Source of the DNA: Glebionis coronaria
Lineage: Eukaryota; Streptophyta; Magnoliopsida; Asterales; Asteraceae
Assembly: GCA_025667525.1 (NCBI GenBank)
Contig: CM046876.1
Span: forward strand, 20,447,320 to 20,511,319
Direction: 5' to 3'
DNA length: 64,000 nucleotides
The translations under genes and the position numbers were made by a program. The notes under the pieces were generated by a model. The model did no database searches and was not told the DNA's origin. It saw nothing but the letters and a program-made list of their open reading frames with translations. This document shows positions 33,771-45,669 of the stretch, in pieces. Every line of letters starts with the position of its first letter. Positions within the stretch are counted from its first letter, which is position 1.

Positions 33771-35576
33771 TACTTCACAGTTGAGACCAAATAAGCTTCA
33801 CACAAATATACACATATCCGCAATCGGTTTATGAATAATCCAACCAAGTTTGTAAGGAAAAAATTCATCAAATCCATACAATAAAAAAAAATTTAGTACT
33901 ACCTGTCTAGCGCAAACACAAGTGATTTCTGACAGTCAAAGCTATTAATTTTGATTGGCACAGTTGGGCCCTGTCCATTTGTATGGTGTCAAGGTGAAGC
34001 TTATGCTGCTGGAGTCATGCTTCCATACCTTATACTCCCACCCTCATTACACTCTAAGAAACTGACGGCTTTGATCCTCCACCCCCACCAACACTGTTAT
34101 TGTAAAGCCATGGTTTTAACCATGCCACATTCAGAAAATACTTGGTTTGAATATACAAAATAAGAGTTGTATGTTGGAAATATTTAAGAGCCACAGTTAC
34201 TTACAGGGTTTGAGCCGATAAAGCAAGATCTGCCAAAACATAATGTTCACCTTGATTGGGCGTAAACTTTCAAGAAAAACCTTCGCCAGTGCATACACCA
34301 TTAGAATGATTTGTATCATTTTTCTTGCGTTTATTCAACGCCAGTTGCAGTAGCTTATCTCTGTAACCCTTCCCGAAACTCGTATACATTTGACAACTCC
34401 TAACCAACACCAAAATTAGTTGATTTTTTACAGAGATGCTACAGTCTCAACTGACGCGTCGTCATCGATAACGACAAGAGCAGAGGAAGAGTAAACAAAA
34501 TAGCCTAAAAGTGTATCAAGGAACACAATCAAGAAATTCAACATGCACGAATGTGAAGAAAAAAAGGAAGTCTCCCAAAAGATTGTTTTTTACAAAAGCT
34601 TGCATGGTGTAGTTATTAGTTATTTAATTTCCGTTTTTCTTGTTTGCTTATGTGAGACTTGGTGAGACTTGCTGTAGCAGAGCTCTTTTTGCTGAGGTTG
34701 GTTTTTCTTCTGGCGCTTCTGAACCTGATGTTTCATTTTTGTTTGTTGACATAGCCGTGACAATTGTCAGTGCTACTACGCCATGTGGTGGGTTCCTGCA
34801 AGGATTATTATGTGAGTTTTAGTTCTAGATGCGTTAAGTTAGAGTTCAAAGCACGCAAAGAAGACAATGTTAAATTTTTAAGGATACTATGGAGTTAGAA
34901 AAAATGCGACAACCGACTATTCGCTTAAATTTCTGTAGAAAATTAGGAGTTATATGCGCTATTTATATGGGATATATGTTGCTTAGTCTCTCCCTTACTC
35001 AAAAGTACCAAATCTGTGTCGTTGTCCTTAACCACTGGATCTCATAAATCATTATAATCGCAACATAGTGAAGATACACTTCTAGTTATATAAACAAAAT
35101 GGTCTAAGACACTATTTGCCCTTATCTCCTAATTATAAATATAATTAGTAAGTCGTCGATATAAAAATAAGAAATCATGTCCAAAGAAAATATCCATTTG
35201 GAATTATACATGGTGGTTGCAACACTAACATCATTACACTGCCATGGAATAGAATCAAACAACTAATCAACACAGTAACAACTGGCCATTTGTTAATCTT
35301 ATTAAGTATAATGTCTTTTAAGAATATGGAATAAAAAAACTCACCTTGATAATGGTTCAAGTTTCAATCTTGAAAACTAATAGTGAATGATATTAGGGTT
35401 AGAGAAGAGAAAGACATACAATCGCAGGATTAGGATTTTAAAAATATACACTTTTGGTTTTTTATGCGTGTGTCGGGTTTTTTTTATGAAACAGACAGTA
35501 AGCCTAACTTGTAAGCCCGTTGACACATAGGATTAATTACCTGATAGATGATGTGGCAAATCCCTCCTCTTATATA

Positions 35577-36092
35577 TGTTGATCCCAAACTCAGATCTTA
35601 AACCATTATAGCTTGTTTAAGGGTTGTGATAGAAAGAATAAATTCAATCTAACACTAGAGAAACTTTGCAAGGCAAAGTAACTAAACAAGATGCGGAATA
35701 TAATGTTTAGCACAAGGACAAATGATTAAAGCAAACGTTGAACTTTAATATATCAAGATATACGAATACCCAATAATGGTATTAGGGTTACACAAGTATG
35801 AAATGAAAGACAATAGAGAAAGACACACTTTGCATGATAACCTAGTGAGTCCTTTTATAGGCATAAGGACTCACGTACAATATTACTACTAACAAACTTG
35901 GAAAGTATCTCGGAGTAGTAACAGAAACGCGTAATAATCTGTTCCAAGTTTATCTCTAGCGGCAGGGCCTTTGACTTTAGCAGGGGAACCAATCCCCCTG
36001 CCTGTGTTATTAGGCAAGGGGAACTTACTCTAGCAGGGGGACAAATGACCAACTAGCAGGGGTAACTAATATACTTGTATTTATTCCCAACA
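35577..36092 (-). repeat. 3' LTR of the Sirevirus-like element (516 bp)
   Basis: On the plus strand it begins TGTTGATCCC right after ATATA and ends TTATTCCCAACA. 35796-36092 repeats at 41655-41945. It contains several copies of a TAGCAGGGG-type word (for example near 35979, 36030 and 36053). Confidence 0.88.
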
Positions 36093-36108
36093 ATCCTCCC
36101 CTAAACTT
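36093..36108 (-). other. polypurine tract of the Sirevirus-like element
   Basis: The minus strand reads AGTTTAGGGGAGGAT directly against the 3' LTR start (TGTTGGGAATAA). This fixes the LTR boundary and the orientation. Confidence 0.75.
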
Positions 36109-36149
36109 GTGCTTTCACCTAAAGACAAGTTTCTGAATAAATACTAGCA

Positions 36150-39100
36150 GATGAGGGTGCTTACAAACTTACTGGCCAAATCTGACTATGCATCATCCTT
36201 ACCAGATCATAAGCAACAGGTGCTTTAGCATCTACAATCAAGTCAGCCTGTGCTAATTTCTTCAAGGTCTCCTGATTGAAGGGATAATAACGATGATTGA
36301 TCAAATAAACACTTACCCCTTCCATACTATCTCATAGACCCCAGAATTGGTAAACAGCTTCCAATACAACAAATTTCCTCCATTCACTGCATCAAATATG
36401 GGATCAAATAATTCATGCTCATACATCCTATGCATGCACTCCCAGATCACCCAATCCTTCTCCACACCATCCATAGTAGGAGGTTTTGCAGCAAAGCTCT
36501 TCTTCAAAATCTTCCACAGATCTTCTAAGTCCTCACTATCCAAGGTTTGAAACATGACATATAGACTTAGAAATGTCTGTGATGTATTGTCAGCTCTTGT
36601 AAGCTTCCACCAAGTCCTCCCTTTGTGTTCATAAACATCATATTCTATTATAGCAAACTTCTTCCCAAGTTCACTAGGTGATATATCATCATTTTCCTGC
36701 ACAATTAGCTGTTTATCAATTTCTTCATTTGAAGGACGTTGAGACTCCTTAGTAACCATGCTAACTTTTTCCATCCTCTTGAGTCTTTTGGCTGCCCTTT
36801 GTGCATTGAGTACAGATCTCTCAATTGCTAGAAAACTTTCACCTGCTTGATGTGATACCCCTGCTTGTGATGATGCACCTGCTTGGGATGATGCACCTGC
36901 TTGTGTAGTTTCCAAAGTTATTCCTTCAGCCTTTCTTTTTCTGGATTCCCTAGCTTTCTGTAACACTTCATTTTGCCTCCTAAGATACTTAGCTTCCTCA
37001 GGAGAGTTAATAGTCATGAAGTCTTCCACATCCAATTCTCTTAAAACTGGTCTGACTGCCCTTTCTATAGCCCCAAAAGTCATGTCTGTGAAATCACCAT
37101 CCTTCCACTTCTTATGTCTCTTGAGCAAAACTTTGTAGTGTGTCAGCCTTCCCTTCTCAGACTTCAAGTATTTTTCCTTCTGAATCTGATTTGCCCTTCT
37201 TTACAGATATTTATTTTGATATTTGTAAACTAGACAAATCAATTCATACCTGTCTTCCAAAGGAGCATTTACTAACTCCTTTTCCCATTGATCTAGAAAT
37301 TCTTGAACATGAGGCACCCTTTCATCCAACTCTCTATGCATAATTTCAACCTGCTTAAGCATTTCTCTGGGCCTCATCTTTTGCATTCTCTGATCCCACA
37401 TATCAATCTCCTCTTGTTGTATCTTAAGAGCTACCTGTGCATCATGTTCTTCTTGAGCCCTTTGCTGTTCAGGAGTTTTATGCTTGTATTTCCTCTTGGG
37501 TTGTTCAACCATGATCCCCTTTCCCTTGTCTTTTGGATCCACTGCTGGTGCTGGTTTGGCTTTAGGTGCAGGTTCTCTAATTGTAATTCCCTTCTGAGTT
37601 GGTTGCCTTCTATTCTTTCTAACAAAAGTTTGAGTGATAGGCTTAGCAGGGGAATGACTTACAGTAGTGGGATCAGCAATAGCCGGGGTAATTTTTGAAG
37701 GAAAAAGATCCTCTCAAGTTCATGTCAACTTGATTGGTCAAGTTCTCCAATCACAACAAAGACAAATGCATGTGGGCCCCATGCATTTCAATAAAAGAAA
37801 AAGTTTTAAACATTTATCTAAATTTTGATTGGCCAACATGATCAATCAAGTTACTATCAACTTGAGAGGATTTTGATCCATTTTTGAAGCAGGGGCTTCT
37901 TCTTTATTGCCCATAGTTAGCAATGTTTGAGCAATCTCTTTTTTTGCACTCCCCTTATCACTTCCTTTCTCAGCACTTCCTTTCCAGTCCCTTTCTCAGC
38001 ACTTGCTATCTTTCCTTGCTTTAAACCCTGACCACCAGGATATGAATAACACTGAGTAGATTCTTCTGTATTAGGAATTTCCTCCCCTTTTGAAGCATCA
38101 TCATCTGTAGATATGATAAGCTTCGGCTTTCTACTCCCCTCAAGTGAAGCAAGTCTGGTTTCCAAATTTTTGATAACCAGACCTTGCTTTTTGACAGTTT
38201 GTACAAGTTGTGCATTTTGCTTTTTCAAGCTCATGCACATATTCGTCAATTCCAAAGTGGTCATTGGTTGCATGTTGCTCTCAACCCTAGAAGGGGATTT
38301 CTCTCCTTTTTGGGTATCATTGAGTGAGGGAGAGGACTTACTGATGGTGTCACTATCCTGCTCACCCCTTGAGGATGAGACAGTAGTGGCAGCCAAACCC
38401 TCAGTGTGCTCCAACCTCTTGGAGGCTCTCCTCTCTGCTACTTGTGAAGATTCACCATGCAAGGGAGACCTGGCAAACCTGGATTTAGATCTCCTTTCAT
38501 GTTGTGGATCAGCAGGGGTAGAGTACTGGCAGGGGTAGTTTCTTGGCAGGGGAATCAGAAGGTTTGTGTGTGGCTGTTTTTGTCTTGGCTTCTTCCTATC
38601 TGATTTGTTTCCTCATGATTGAAGTGAGAGGAATAGACCTGCCCAAAAATTGTGGAGATGGTGCAAGAAGTGTGGTGAACAGTTTGGTAGTATGCTTGGT
38701 TGTTGAAAAGTAGTTTTTGTGTGTGATTGGACCATGTTCACTCATATTACGCAAAAGTTCTGTAAACATTGGGTAAATACAAAATTTTGAATTGCTTGAA
38801 ACATTTTTAACCATTCCATTGAAAATCATTTGAGAAAAACAATACTTCCTCCCTGTTGCTAAGCAAATTAGGGCAGAGGCAATCTTACTACCAAATTCAT
38901 TGAAAGCAGTGGTTTTAGGTGACAAACATTGTAAAATTGTATCAATCAAATATTTCCAATGTGGGGCAAACTGACCTTTAGCAAACTTACATTTTTGATC
39001 ATCAGAAAGAGTATACCCCAATTTAAAAAGACCCTCAAAGATGTCAGCCTTAGATAGTCCTCATCATCTAGAATAAGTTTGTCTCTGATGGAGGCAAATG

Positions 39101-39334
39101 TAATCACCTTGGGATGACCATCTACTGTGCTTTGAATTGTTACCTCTCCATTACTGTTTTGGTCATTGATTTAGACCAAAACTGTTGAATGTGTGAGGTG
39201 TAAATCCTAGGGTTGATGAGAAGAGCCACTCTAAAATACGAGGATTTTAGAAAAGCCACAGCATCAACAAATTCTGTTGGTTCATCATGTAATAAAGCAA
39301 TTTGATTATGATTAGCAGCAATTTTGAGAGGCAT
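36150..39334 (-). pseudogene. extra (env-position) ORF of the Sirevirus-like element, broken
   Basis: A long coding region lies between pol and the 3' LTR, starting at ATG 39334 (MPLKIAANHNQIALLHDEP). Pieces in order are 39334-39140, 39021-38596 (with LATGRKYCFSQMIF, FTELLRNMSEHGP), 38462-37917 (acidic and Ser-rich, then a coiled-coil-like SLKKQNAQLVQTVKKQ), 37542-37201 (charged coiled coil) and 37167-36313 (TQAGASSQAGASSQAG repeat; RTWWKLTRADNTSQ), with a frame-shifted tail to about 36150. Proteins like this sit after pol in many composite-family copia elements, often annotated as envelope-like; their function is unproven, and I see no clear membrane segment. At least three frameshifts or stops and a MITE at 37700-37879 interrupt it. 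Confidence 0.72.
37700..37879. mobile_element. 180-bp MITE, 9-bp TSD, inside the extra ORF
   Basis: Left GGAAAAAGATCCTCTCAAGTT minus its last base and right ACTTGAGAGGATTTTGATCC are inverted. A second inner pair contains TTGATTGGYCAA. ATTTTTGAA flanks both sides (37691-37699, 37880-37888). Removing it rejoins the reading frame of the surrounding ORF, so it inserted into a coding copy. The centre holds GCATGTGGGCCCCATGCAT, itself palindromic. Nine-bp TSDs suggest a Mutator-like origin. Confidence 0.85.
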
Positions 39335-40438
39335 GATAAAGGTTGAAAATGTTTGAAGGTTATAATGGTGAGAGTTAGGTGGGATTTGATCGAAGGAGAG
39401 AGATGGACCTGCTGGTGAAGGGAATTAAGTTTTTATAGGCGAATTGAAGAGCTGTGATTGGACCGAATTTTCAAATTGCAAAAATATCAAGGATAAATCT
39501 TGATAAAAAAGTAATTTATTTGAAATAATAAAGAAAAGATTACCAATCAGCGAAGAAAGCGCCTTAAATATCTTTTGAAAAGAATAAAATATTCCCTAAC
39601 CAAAAATTTTAGCAAGCAGGCCCAACGGCTATAAGCAGGGTAACGGTATTGTCGGTCAACGGTCAAACAGGGGAATGTTGATTAAATAGGGGAATCAAAG
39701 GGTGAAAGCAGGGGAAACTTTCCTAGGGGTATTAGACTAATCATGGAGAGACCAATGCTAACTAGCTCTGCTCTAATGCACACCCTTGTATACACAAGGT
39801 AGATACACAGAAACTCAAGAGTCCTCTATTCAGCAATGGTCTAAGCACAAAAAGTTAACACATAAGTCACCCTGCACCTGGTTGACCCAAGAAAATAAGC
39901 ATACCCTAGTCACCATCCCTACCTTTTCCCTTATGGTCAGTTAGTCTTGGCAATGTGTACCAGACATCTGTATCTAGACAACAAGCTGTTTTGATATATA
40001 TGTACAAGTACACATTACAGTGCCTCAAGGTTTCAGAATTCTGACAAGCTTTACAGCATGTCTTCATCATTCTGAACCCTTACTCACCAATGGATATGAT
40101 CTAGAATCATATATGAGTATCCTAAGGATACCCTAAGTCCTAAAGGTGTGACCTAACTTCCCCTAAAACATAGAGCATATACTTGATTCACCCATGAGTT
40201 TAGTATGCACCATTTGGATCTCTGCATTGTTAGTCTAAAACCACATATAACCACTTTTAAAAAGAACAAACCCAGATTAAGAGAAAAACACTTTTAGCAG
40301 GGGAATGAACCCCATCAGGGGAATCTTTGTTCAAAAGCAGTGGAATAAAAAGTGATGGAAAAATTGACTAACATTAATACAACAACAACAATAAAGCAAC
40401 CCTTGATATACAAGACACAATAGACATCAATTTTCTAA
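39335..40438 (-). other. pol-to-extra-ORF spacer with CAGGGGAA words
   Basis: This is non-coding. It carries several copies of the word CAGGGGAA (near 39668, 39702, 40297 and 40316), also present in the LTRs and extra ORF. It likely contains signals for making the downstream transcript, but none is identifiable. Confidence 0.5.
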
Positions 40439-40439
40439 G

Positions 40440-41654
40440 GAGAAACCATTCCAATACCTGCAACCAGGTACTAAAACCTCCCCACTTCAAAAGATTTTTT
40501 AAAAAGATCAGCAACATTAAGTTCTGTATCAATTTTCTCAGGGACAATTAGCCCTTTTTCAAAACAATCTTTGATAAAATGATGTCTTATTTCAATATGC
40601 TTGGTCTTTCTATGAAAAACAGGATTATTAATAATGCAAATGGTGATGTTGTTGTCAATAAATATCTTGGTTTTAAGAAAGTTACACCCATAATCAAGCA
40701 GCTGATTCTGAACCCAAAGTACTTGACCACAGCATGCAGCAGCTGCTACATACTCAGCTTCAGTTGTTGATGTGGCCATAATAGTCTGCTTCTTACATTG
40801 CCAAGATATAAGTCTGCTTCCCAAAAATTGGCATCCACCTGTTGTAGACTTCCTATCATTGTTGTCACCAGCATAGTCACTATCTGAGTAGGATATCAGC
40901 TCAAATGGTGACTCCTTGGGATACCAAAGTCCTAAGGTTTGATGGCACTTTAGATACCTAAAAATTCTCTTTACAACAAATAGATGACACTCTGTTGGTG
41001 CCACCTGGTATCTTGCACATAAGCAGACTGCAAACATGATGTCAGGTCTTGAAGCTGTGAGGTACATGAGAGACCTAATCATAGACCTGTAATTCCTGAC
41101 ATCTATAAGCTTTCCAGGACCATCTTTGCCCCATGGATGATCCTTGTCCATTGGTGTGGACACATTCTTTCCCTCAGACATGCCAAACTTCTTCACAATT
41201 TCAGCCACATATTTGTCTTGTGAGATAAATATCCCATCTTTCCTCTGCTGAACTTGTAACCTCAAAAAGAAGTTTAGCTCTCCCATGGCACTCATTTGGA
41301 ATTTGTCCTGCATCAACTTGGCAAGCTCTTTGCTAAGCATAGAGTTTGTGGACCCAAAGATGATATCATCAACATAGACTTGTACCAACAGAAGGTCACC
41401 TTTTTGTTTCTTGATAAACAGGGTCTGATCGATCTTCCCCTGTTGAAGCTATTATCCAATAGATATTTAGAAAGAGTTCCATAACAGGCCCTGGGAGCTT
41501 GATGAAGTCAATACATAGCCTTTTTCACCTTGTATACCTTGTTTGGATGTTCTGGGTCTTCTAACCCTGGAGGTTGCATAATATAGACTTCTTCATCAAT
41601 GATGCCATATAAAAAGGCACTCTTTACATCCATTTGGAACACTGTGAAGTCCAT
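40440..41654 (-). pseudogene. copia reverse transcriptase (C-terminal half) and RNase H
   Basis: The first residues after the deletion junction are FTVFQMDVKSAFLYG, including the conserved Asp of RT. After a TGA in KKAMY-stop and one frameshift near 41440, the catalytic YVDDIIFGSTN lies at about 41385. Then come FLRLQVQQ, the SRPDIMFAV block and RNase H with ISYSDSDYAGD, RKSTTGG, TEAEYVAAA and HIEIRHHFI. The main frame stops at 40471; the typical copia tail LVAGIGMVSP continues to 40440 behind a stop. A full copia pol would have another 600-900 codons upstream (protease, integrase, RT fingers); all are missing. The protein cannot be functional. Confidence 0.9.
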
Positions 41655-41945
41655 AAATGAAAGACAATAGAGAAAGACACACTTTGCATGATAACCTAGT
41701 GAGTCCTTTTATAGGCATAAGGAATCACGTACAAGATTACTACTAACAAACTTGGAAAGTATCTCGGAGTAGTAACAGAAACGCGTAATAATCTATTCCA
41801 AGTTTATCTCTAGCGGCAGGGCCTTTGACTTTAACAGGGGAACCAACCCCCCTGCCTGTGTTATTTGGCAGGGGAACTTACTCTAGCAGGGGGACAAATG
41901 ATCAACTAGCAGGGGTAACTAATATACTTGTATTTATTCTCAACA
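41655..41945 (-). repeat. truncated 5' LTR of the Sirevirus-like element
   Basis: These bases match 35796-36092. The repeat stops at 41655 exactly where RT coding sequence begins. Both parents share AAATGAA at the join (TATGAAATGAAAGAC in the full LTR; CCATAAATGAA fits the RT codons for SFMDF), pointing to microhomology-mediated deletion. Confidence 0.85.
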
Positions 41946-41950
41946 ATATA

Positions 41951-42865
41951 TAATGTAATAAAGATAACTCTGACAATTTAAAATGATAGCATGGCAAACA
42001 ATGAAAAGTTTTTATTATTCGAAAACCGGGAAAAACAGATGGCATAGCAAACGGAGAATTCTAATTATGCATAGAAGAGATATCGTTACTGAATGACGAA
42101 ATATCCGTACCTTATGTCCAACAAGAAGTGACAGAGATAAACAGCGAAAAAGTACTACTCCAACTTCACGTGAGCTACATAATAAGTGACGTGTATGAGT
42201 TGCTTGTTTATTAATAAGTTACTTGTTCTTAGTTTTTAGTTACTTGTTCATGACTTGAGTTGTTTGTTCATGCTTTACCGTGTATTTCCGTAATGTTATA
42301 TGTTCATGTGTTCTTGATAATGTATCTCATGATTCTCGTATTATAATACTTGATATTTCCGTTATTAGTAACTTCCTTTAAATAACATGGTTCCATATAT
42401 AGTAACTTTCCAAAAATAGCAGGTTTCCATATATATTAACTTTTTAAAAATAGTTTGTTTCTAAAAATAGTAAGTTACCATAAATAGTAAGTTTCTAAGA
42501 ACAATAAGTTTCTATAGATACTAAGTTTCCATAAATAATATTAAGCCCGTTTAATATACGTAAGTCATTTACCTTCTTCGTCGATTAAGCTAATTTATAT
42601 AAGTCATGGTTTTTAAGTATATTAAATAAGCTAATTCTTATAAGTCATGAAGTATTAAGCCATGGTTAGTTATATGTATTTTATTAATAAGTCTTGATCT
42701 AAATAAGTCAAATATTAATAAAGTCTATTTTAATAATTAACTTTCATATGTCATGCATTATGAATAATTATTAATTAATACTATGTCATGGTTTGTAATT
42801 AATCATTAATTAATAATATATCATGGATTTAAATTATTTATTAAATAATGACATGTCATGGATTT
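41951..42865. repeat. AT-rich DNA with degenerate short tandem repeats
   Basis: From about 42365 to 42545 a unit close to ATAGTAAGTTTCYAWAA is repeated about ten times with drift. From 42545 on, AATAAGTCAT / TAATAAGTC words recur and continue on the far side of the hAT-type element (44090-44350, AATAAGCC). No gene is seen. Confidence 0.5.
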
Positions 42866-44058
42866 TAGGGGTGAGTACAAAAACCAAAAAACCGAATCGA
42901 AACCAAAAAAACCGAATAACCCGCACCAAAAAAACCGAATCATTTGAAAAACCGATGTGAACGGATTTTATTTATAGGAAAACCGAATGTTTGGGGCGGA
43001 TTCTGGTTGCATACAAAAAAACGAACTGAAATAACCGTCCCACCCCACCATTATATTTCTTTTAAATTTTATAAAAACATTTATATATTTATAAAAAGCA
43101 TTGATGTTAAACTATTAATAACAAAGATTTTAATATCTCATTTGAAGACATTTTTGACAAGTAATACTAATATATGTCCGATTATGAATCATGAACATTT
43201 TATTTTTTCTTACTCATAGATTATTAATATAGTTTATTAGTATGTAATTAAAATAAATATACCAATTATATGTTGTTAATTTCTTTTATTTTATATAAAA
43301 ATTTATTAGTCATTTTATGTTTAGTTGGATTTATTTCAATGTAAGTACTAACTAAATGGTTATTACTTGATATTTCTTCTTATTAATAATGAATAATTGT
43401 ATACATAACGATGACCGAATTTTGTAATAAACTAATAATCACTTGTTGTTTCTTAAACCAACTATGATTTACGTCATTATTGTTAGAAGTTTGTTATATA
43501 CGTATAAAAGTTACCATATAAACTAGAAAAACAAGGATGTTGATTCTAACTTGTGGCTTAATATCTTAATTCATTATTTTATTATTCTAATTTTTGAAAC
43601 TCGTCATAGTTATTACTAGTGAATTGAATTAGTGAAGTATTTGTTATTAATGATTGTTGATTATGTAATTCATATTTTCTTTGTATAAACGGATTATTTT
43701 GTTGCTTTTTAGCTATGCACCTCAAATTCTTAACGAGGATAAGATTAGCAACAAAAGGGACGAAGACGTTTTTGATTTGGATAATGAACTTGTTAAATAA
43801 TGAATAGTTTATTGAGAGTGATATGAAAATAATTAGTTGCTTGTTTTATTTATAGACGAAACTAGTTAAAGTTTGGATCATAACTTTTAAGTTAACAAAT
43901 TGGTAAATTTTAAGAAAAAAACCGAAAAAACCCGAAACCAAACTGATTTATAAGAAAAAACCGAAACCAAACGATTTGTGATTCTTAATAACAGAAGTTT
44001 TCGATTCGGGGTTCGGTTTTAGCTAAAAACCGCCCAAACCGCCCCGTGCTCACCCCTA
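42866..44058. mobile_element. hAT-type non-autonomous element (1.19 kb)
   Basis: Ends are TAGGGGTGAGTAC and GTGCTCACCCCTA, followed inward by AACCGAAT/ CGGTTTT-rich subterminal DNA in inverted arrangement, the usual look of plant hAT elements. A candidate target duplication is imperfect (TGGATTTT against TAGATTTA). The interior is AT-rich without transposase. The sequence on both sides shares AATAAGYC words, consistent with insertion into one older repeat. Confidence 0.75.
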
Positions 44059-44359
44059 GATTTAATAATTATACATTAAGCCTTGCATCTTAATAAGAAT
44101 TTATACTTACATTAAATAAAATAAGCCCATGTTAATTAAGTCCACTTTGAATAAGTCGTAAATAAACCGTGATTAATTATACTAATAATTAAACAAGTTA
44201 ATTATTTAATAAGACTGAGATAAAATAAGCCGAATAATAGTACATCAATTTTATATAATAAAACTTGATTAGTTAAGCAGATTTAAATAAGCCAAATTAA
44301 TAAGCCGATTCCTAATAAGCCTAAAAACTAATTAAGCCGATTTTAATAATACACTCTCG

Positions 44360-45357
44360 CTTTTAGTTATCTACAAGAATTAAGTAATCGTTTAATTTAA
44401 CAATTGGTTTATTTATTGTCCATGATAAGTATGTACTGATTTGTAGTGTCATTACTTTTCGTATCAAACAATACGAATGGAAGAAATAAAAAAAATTATA
44501 GATGTTATTTACATTTTGGAACATATTGTTTATCAATACTAACCTTTTAAACAAACTAGTTCCATGCTTTTATATCTTGACGTTTGTAAGGTAAATACTA
44601 TGTACATGATTTCATTTACCAACTTACTAAATATCAAAAGATGATGTCAACAGATTAGTACTAGACTTGTATAACTCTTGTTATAAAGTAAGTTAATTAT
44701 CCAAAAGTTCATATTAATATGTAGAACATGAACCATATTATAGTTTTATCCATAATTTACCTTAAAATTTTGGAAACCAAAGTCTAGCACATGGAACAAA
44801 AGTCTTAACCGCAGTAAGGATAGATCGAAACTTGAACTCGAACACGAACTATAAACTCAGAAAGATCTATCGCCATCACCTTTCATATTTCCTCGTGATT
44901 TTGATCTTGACTTCTTGCCGCCTTGGGTTGAGAAATTATTTTTAGGGTTTCGGGTAAATTGATTATGATGGTCGTGTATATACCAATACCAACTATTAGC
45001 CGAGATTGCATCTATCACGTTTATTTACTAAGCTAACAATTGGCTAGGCCCACTTACTAATCATTTCTATTTCTTTGTAAAGCCTAATCATTTCTATTTC
45101 TTTGTAAAGCCCATTAGGCACCCAATTACTTGGCAGTTGGCAATAGGCGTTTTTTTACACTAGACACAAAACGTATATTTTTTTGTATTTAAAACAAATG
45201 TCTTATGTTAAGACTTTTTTTTTTTTTTTTATGTTAAGACTTAATAATACATAAGTAATTATAACGTAAAATTTTAATATCAAATAATTATTCTTTAAAC
45301 TTTAGGTTATATTTAAAATGATTAAATAAAATACAAACCAACTTTTTGGGTTTTACA
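44360..45357 (-). repeat. 3' LTR start of a Ty3/gypsy chromovirus (extent uncertain)
   Basis: On the minus strand, TTTTTAGAGGAGAAGAG (a PPT, 45359-45376) is followed by TGTAAAACCCAAAAAGTTGG, a TG-starting LTR. The LTR continues leftward, but the far boundary and the second LTR were not found, so the start coordinate given here is only a guess. Confidence 0.45.
45058..45111. repeat. 27-bp perfect tandem duplication
   Basis: TAATCATTTCTATTTCTTTG plus TAAAGCC occurs twice in a row. It lies left of the chromovirus LTR start and has no further copies nearby. Confidence 0.8.
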
Positions 45358-45424
45358 ACTCTTCTCCTCTAAAAAGAATAATTCGTCCTCGAATTAGAAA
45401 CATGATATGGCTGAAAGAAACATG

Positions 45425-45592
45425 CTTGGATCGTGGAAGAAATGACGATAAGAAGTCCGGATTGACTCCTCTGTTTCCCATGTGACTTCCCGCTCGAGAT
45501 GGTTCCTTTAAAGGACCTTGACGAAAAGAAAAGTCTTTTTTCTCATGACCCGATCTTGACTCTCTAGAATTGCTTCAGGTTCCTTAACCTAA
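45425..45592 (-). pseudogene. chromodomain end of a gypsy (Tekay/Del-like) polyprotein
   Basis: The minus strand encodes EPEAILESQDRVMRKK, FLFVKVL-stop-RNHLERE and VTWETEESIRTSY, a near-textbook C-terminal chromodomain of chromovirus integrase (usual form VKWRN..EATWE). The conserved Trp codon is replaced by TAA. It sits directly upstream of the PPT and LTR, as expected for this clade. The integrase core that should precede it is absent. Confidence 0.78.
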
Positions 45593-45669
45593 GATAGATC
45601 CTCATGAATATGATCGAGTGGAGAAGAAATAACGTGCAAAGGATAGTACTTGTACCCTCTAAGTAATGA

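Larger units (their letters stand above)
35577..41945 (-). mobile_element. Sirevirus-like Ty1/copia element, internally deleted
   Basis: The element is bounded by an exact 5-bp duplication ATATA (35572-35576 and 41946-41950). The LTR has TGTTG...CAACA ends. In minus-strand order it holds a partial 5' LTR (41945-41655), RT from mid-domain, RNase H, a spacer, a long extra ORF (about 39334-36150), a PPT and the full 3' LTR (36092-35577). Gag, protease, integrase and the first half of RT are deleted. An extra ORF between pol and the 3' LTR is the layout of Sireviruses. By eye the two LTR copies differ at about 8 bases and one indel over 290 bp. Frameshifts, stops and a MITE make it non-functional. 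Confidence 0.85.

Noticed and set aside
33951..34822. Two plus-strand frames of 60-70 codons as genes
   Set aside because: There is no domain, splice support or promoter, and composition does not differ from the surroundings.
36347..38538. Plus-strand frames of 67-141 codons
   Set aside because: They are antisense shadows of the minus-strand extra ORF of the Sirevirus-like element.
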